This document shows positions 61,693 through 64,000 of a stretch of DNA of 64,000 nt, one piece after another; position 1 is the first letter of the stretch; each line of letters opens with the position of its first letter. Where the stretch lies: positions 158,691-222,690 of the forward strand of contig JAPYMA010001077.1 of the NCBI GenBank assembly GCA_035041965.1, written 5' to 3'. Both the position numbers and the translations under genes were made by a program. This stretch comes from Anisakis pegreffii. Taxonomy: Eukaryota; Nematoda; Chromadorea; Rhabditida; Anisakidae. Under the pieces are notes generated by a model that worked only from the letters and a program-made list of their open reading frames with translations, did no database searches and was not told where the DNA came from.

Positions 61693-63964
61693 CTAATAAA
61701 GATACATAAGCCAGTAACAATTCAATTTGTTGCTCACCGCATCAAAGTATTCGCCAAGCATGTTATTACCATAAAACTGCTGTGATGCACTCGGCTTTCG
61801 TTTTATCCGAGCGAATGGTCCCAACTGAGGATTCACAACAAACTGATACAGCACCCACGTCCAGCTATCATGCGTTTGTAAATGGTTATAGAAGTCGGGA
61901 GCGATTTCGAGAATCTGAAACTTCCGTTCTGCACTTCAATCGCTAAGCCTAGCGAATTTCCAGCAGATAGATTCCCATGGAGAACTAAGCTGAATGAGAA
62001 ATCACATTTATCGTATTGTCAAAATATCAACCAAAAGCGTATCAAGTCTACCAAGTTAATTTTCCTTAGCTGGAACTGTTTTCAAATTATGTCATCAGTT
62101 CAATATCAAGAATAATATTATCAAAGTTGCTAGAGAGGTTTTTTCTTTTGATGATTTATGGCTTCGTGCTAATGTTAACGCGTTGATTCAGATATTTCAT
62201 TGATGTTCTGTGCGAGAGAGATTAGCCAAATAACATAAAGATCGCATGGTCAACTATTGACAGCTGAATCCGTTTCGAAAGTGAAATTCTCGTGAAAAGA
62301 GTCTGATGTCGAAGGATACCTTAGGTAAGTTCCTACCCGGAACGTACGGAAAGTCGTGGTGTTCAACGTGATATCCGACGTTATAGGTCACAAGATTCCA
62401 CCATCCATAGTAACTGTACGTTTCTTGTGTATCGGAAAACACATAGTGCTCAGAAATGAAGTGTCCAGCACTCGGATGTACACCCATGGCAATCACCGTG
62501 CCGAATATCAAATAGAAAAGCGATTTGACACCGCAAAAATATAATATTAGCAAATCGTATGAAATCTGCAATGCAAAACTGCAGCAATAATTATTTGCAA
62601 TGAACATTAAACTTGATAAATCAAAGTCAGATGAATCACATCTTTGAAATCGTTGTTCGAGTCCAATGCAACTTATGTGAATTTAATGATTTTACATAAG
62701 TAAAGCTCTACTTTCAAGTTGATCTCAAACCGATCAATAACAGCTAATAGCATCTAATCAATGCATATCATGGAATATGCAAAATTGCAGCAATAATTAT
62801 TAGCAAAGGTGATCTGATCTTTTTGCAGTTTGAATCAAGCACAATTCAATGAGATAATCGATGGAAATGTGGTAATTCTGCAGCATATTCAACAAATCTG
62901 ACCTGTACAATAGCGTTGAGAAGTTCCAAATCTGTCGGTGCCTTTCTATAAATAAGAAGGGGTCTGAATGCGTAAAAGAATGGTTGCAATATAAGCCAAA
63001 TGAATTTTCGCATCGGCGTTGTGAAGAGTCGCCCTTCGAGTTCCGTTGGAACGTCCGTATCTAACGCTTCTTCTCCTGTACGCAAGCAAAATTTGAGCAA
63101 CCGTTTGAGGACTGTAAGACTTAGTTGCAAGCATGGCCTGCAGATGACAAACTCAAGAAGTCATATTCTAATACTTCCTTGCTCGTTGCCTTTTCCGATA
63201 AAAAGAACTCAGCAACAATTAAGAGCAATTGCCGAGTACGGTTCATTCTTTCACACATCTTTTGTTACAGTGTCAACTCAAAATTCTATGATCGACCATA
63301 GTTATCAAAATAACGGCATCCGTCAGACTTAGCTCAAACTCAGGTCTGGTTTGGCTAGAGAGCTGATTGAATATCACATGAACTGAGAATAATTGATCAA
63401 AATAAATGCATATGGTTATTCAATCACAGTCAGTTCATATTTGGAGATTATAGCTCAAATTGCTGAATAAAAGTGGTTTGAACATTACCGAGATATCGGT
63501 GATGTTCAATGTGATACTTCTTGAACGACACTGACATTGGTATGCCAATCGGGAGATTTGCAAATATACCAAATAGTCGGTTCTGGAGAAATGGAATATT
63601 TTTCGTTGATAACATCACAACTAAGCTTATCTCATATGCTTTGATCACTTCGTAATCAGATAACACTACGTATCTGAATCCTCCTATCATTAAAATCCTC
63701 CTTCAATTCAGAGATCATGTTCATCCTGATCTCGTCTCAATTTCCACATTCCGAACATTGAAAGCACTATTTTGCTCACCAATCGATTGTAATTTCTAAG
63801 CTAAGCAATTTGATCATTTTATTATGAAAGACGACTGACGGCAAGTGCTCTGCGATTCCCATACACAACATTATGCGAAATATCATGAATCGCTAGTGTC
63901 ATTCCGTGATTGACAACACCACCGAAGAAATATGCTTGTAATATTATCAATAACCAATCGGAAT
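61693..63964 (-). CDS. DEGS1: sphingolipid delta-4 desaturase (DES1/DEGS1 family), 5' end outside window
   Basis: Five exons in phase: 63840-63964, 63489-63582, 62903-63075, 62320-62565 and 61693-61914. All three histidine boxes are present: HDISH in [21 protein letters not shown] in [12 protein letters not shown], and HVEHH in [16 protein letters not shown]. Other family blocks are [33 protein letters not shown] and [19 protein letters not shown]. The enzyme introduces the 4,5-trans double bond into dihydroceramide in the ER membrane, using cytochrome b5. The N-terminal exon, with the start and any myristoylation signal, lies beyond 64000. The C-terminus is uncertain: a GTGAGC donor at 61732-61737 (after GEYFDA) could splice to a further exon, or the frame reads on 14 residues to TAG at 61693, next to a repeat copy. 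The tail beyond KRKPSAS is longer than in human DEGS1. Confidence 0.95.
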
Positions 63965-64000
63965 CTGAAAGTGTGCTCAGTCAGTGTCATTGAAAGCTAA

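Noticed and set aside
1..64000. CRISPR arrays, bacterial operons, ribosome-binding sites, integrated virus or transposase genes
   Set aside because: No regularly spaced direct repeats, no long uninterrupted genes and no transposase, integrase or reverse-transcriptase motifs were seen; the gene structure is eukaryotic.

Overview
The window reads as nuclear DNA of a nematode. It is AT-rich and gene-sparse. Genes are cut into many short exons with GT...AG introns, and acceptors are mostly TTTCAG or TTGCAG. Most start codons lie 8 to 36 nt downstream of an acceptor-like TTTCAG/TTGCAG that has no upstream coding exon, which is the layout expected for spliced-leader trans-splicing. The family content agrees: a RAD6 enzyme with the acidic tail known from Caenorhabditis UBC-1, a condensin II KLE-2/NCAPH2 subunit, and a serpentine chemoreceptor-like 7TM protein. 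Several long introns (one of 5.3 kb) and long intergenic spaces would suit a large-genome clade III or strongylid worm, but I cannot name the species.

Layout. 1-2.7 kb: the first two exons of an unrecognised minus-strand gene. 2.7-15.5 kb: gene-poor, with microsatellites and a few weak exon-like islands. 15.5-15.8 kb: a SINE-like insertion with a 15-bp direct repeat on each side. 16-18.4 kb: TBC1D7-like RabGAP. 20.8-22.1 kb: ubc-1/RAD6. 23.7-35.8 kb: a large unrecognised gene carrying two tandem copies of one domain. 35.9-37.4 kb: a PCGF-type RING/RAWUL Polycomb protein. 37.9-40.4 kb: cpsf-4 (CPSF30). 41.7-42.8 kb: an unrecognised 171-residue protein. 47.6-49.9 kb: the 7TM receptor, the only well-supported plus-strand gene. 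52.1-57.2 kb: kle-2. 57.9-58.5 kb: FMC1, with a possible divergent small gene at 58.7-59.0 kb. 61.7-64 kb: a sphingolipid delta-4 desaturase whose 5' end lies outside the window. I rebuilt exon models by hand. For ubc-1, cpsf-4, the PCGF gene, kle-2, FMC1, the two-domain gene and the desaturase, every intron phase closes without a frameshift.

How the genes relate. Nearly all genes share the minus strand. The run cpsf-4, PCGF gene, two-domain gene is tight: an acceptor for the third gene lies only about 98 bp after the PCGF stop, so these could be one operon. FMC1 and kle-2 are also consecutive on one strand. By family knowledge three genes act on chromatin (RAD6 on H2B ubiquitination, PCGF in PRC1, KLE-2 in condensin II), but co-regulation is inference only. 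The most novel items are the duplicated unrecognised domain, its coding-like 5' extension up to the PCGF gene, the SINE-like repeat pair, and two long hairpins built alike.
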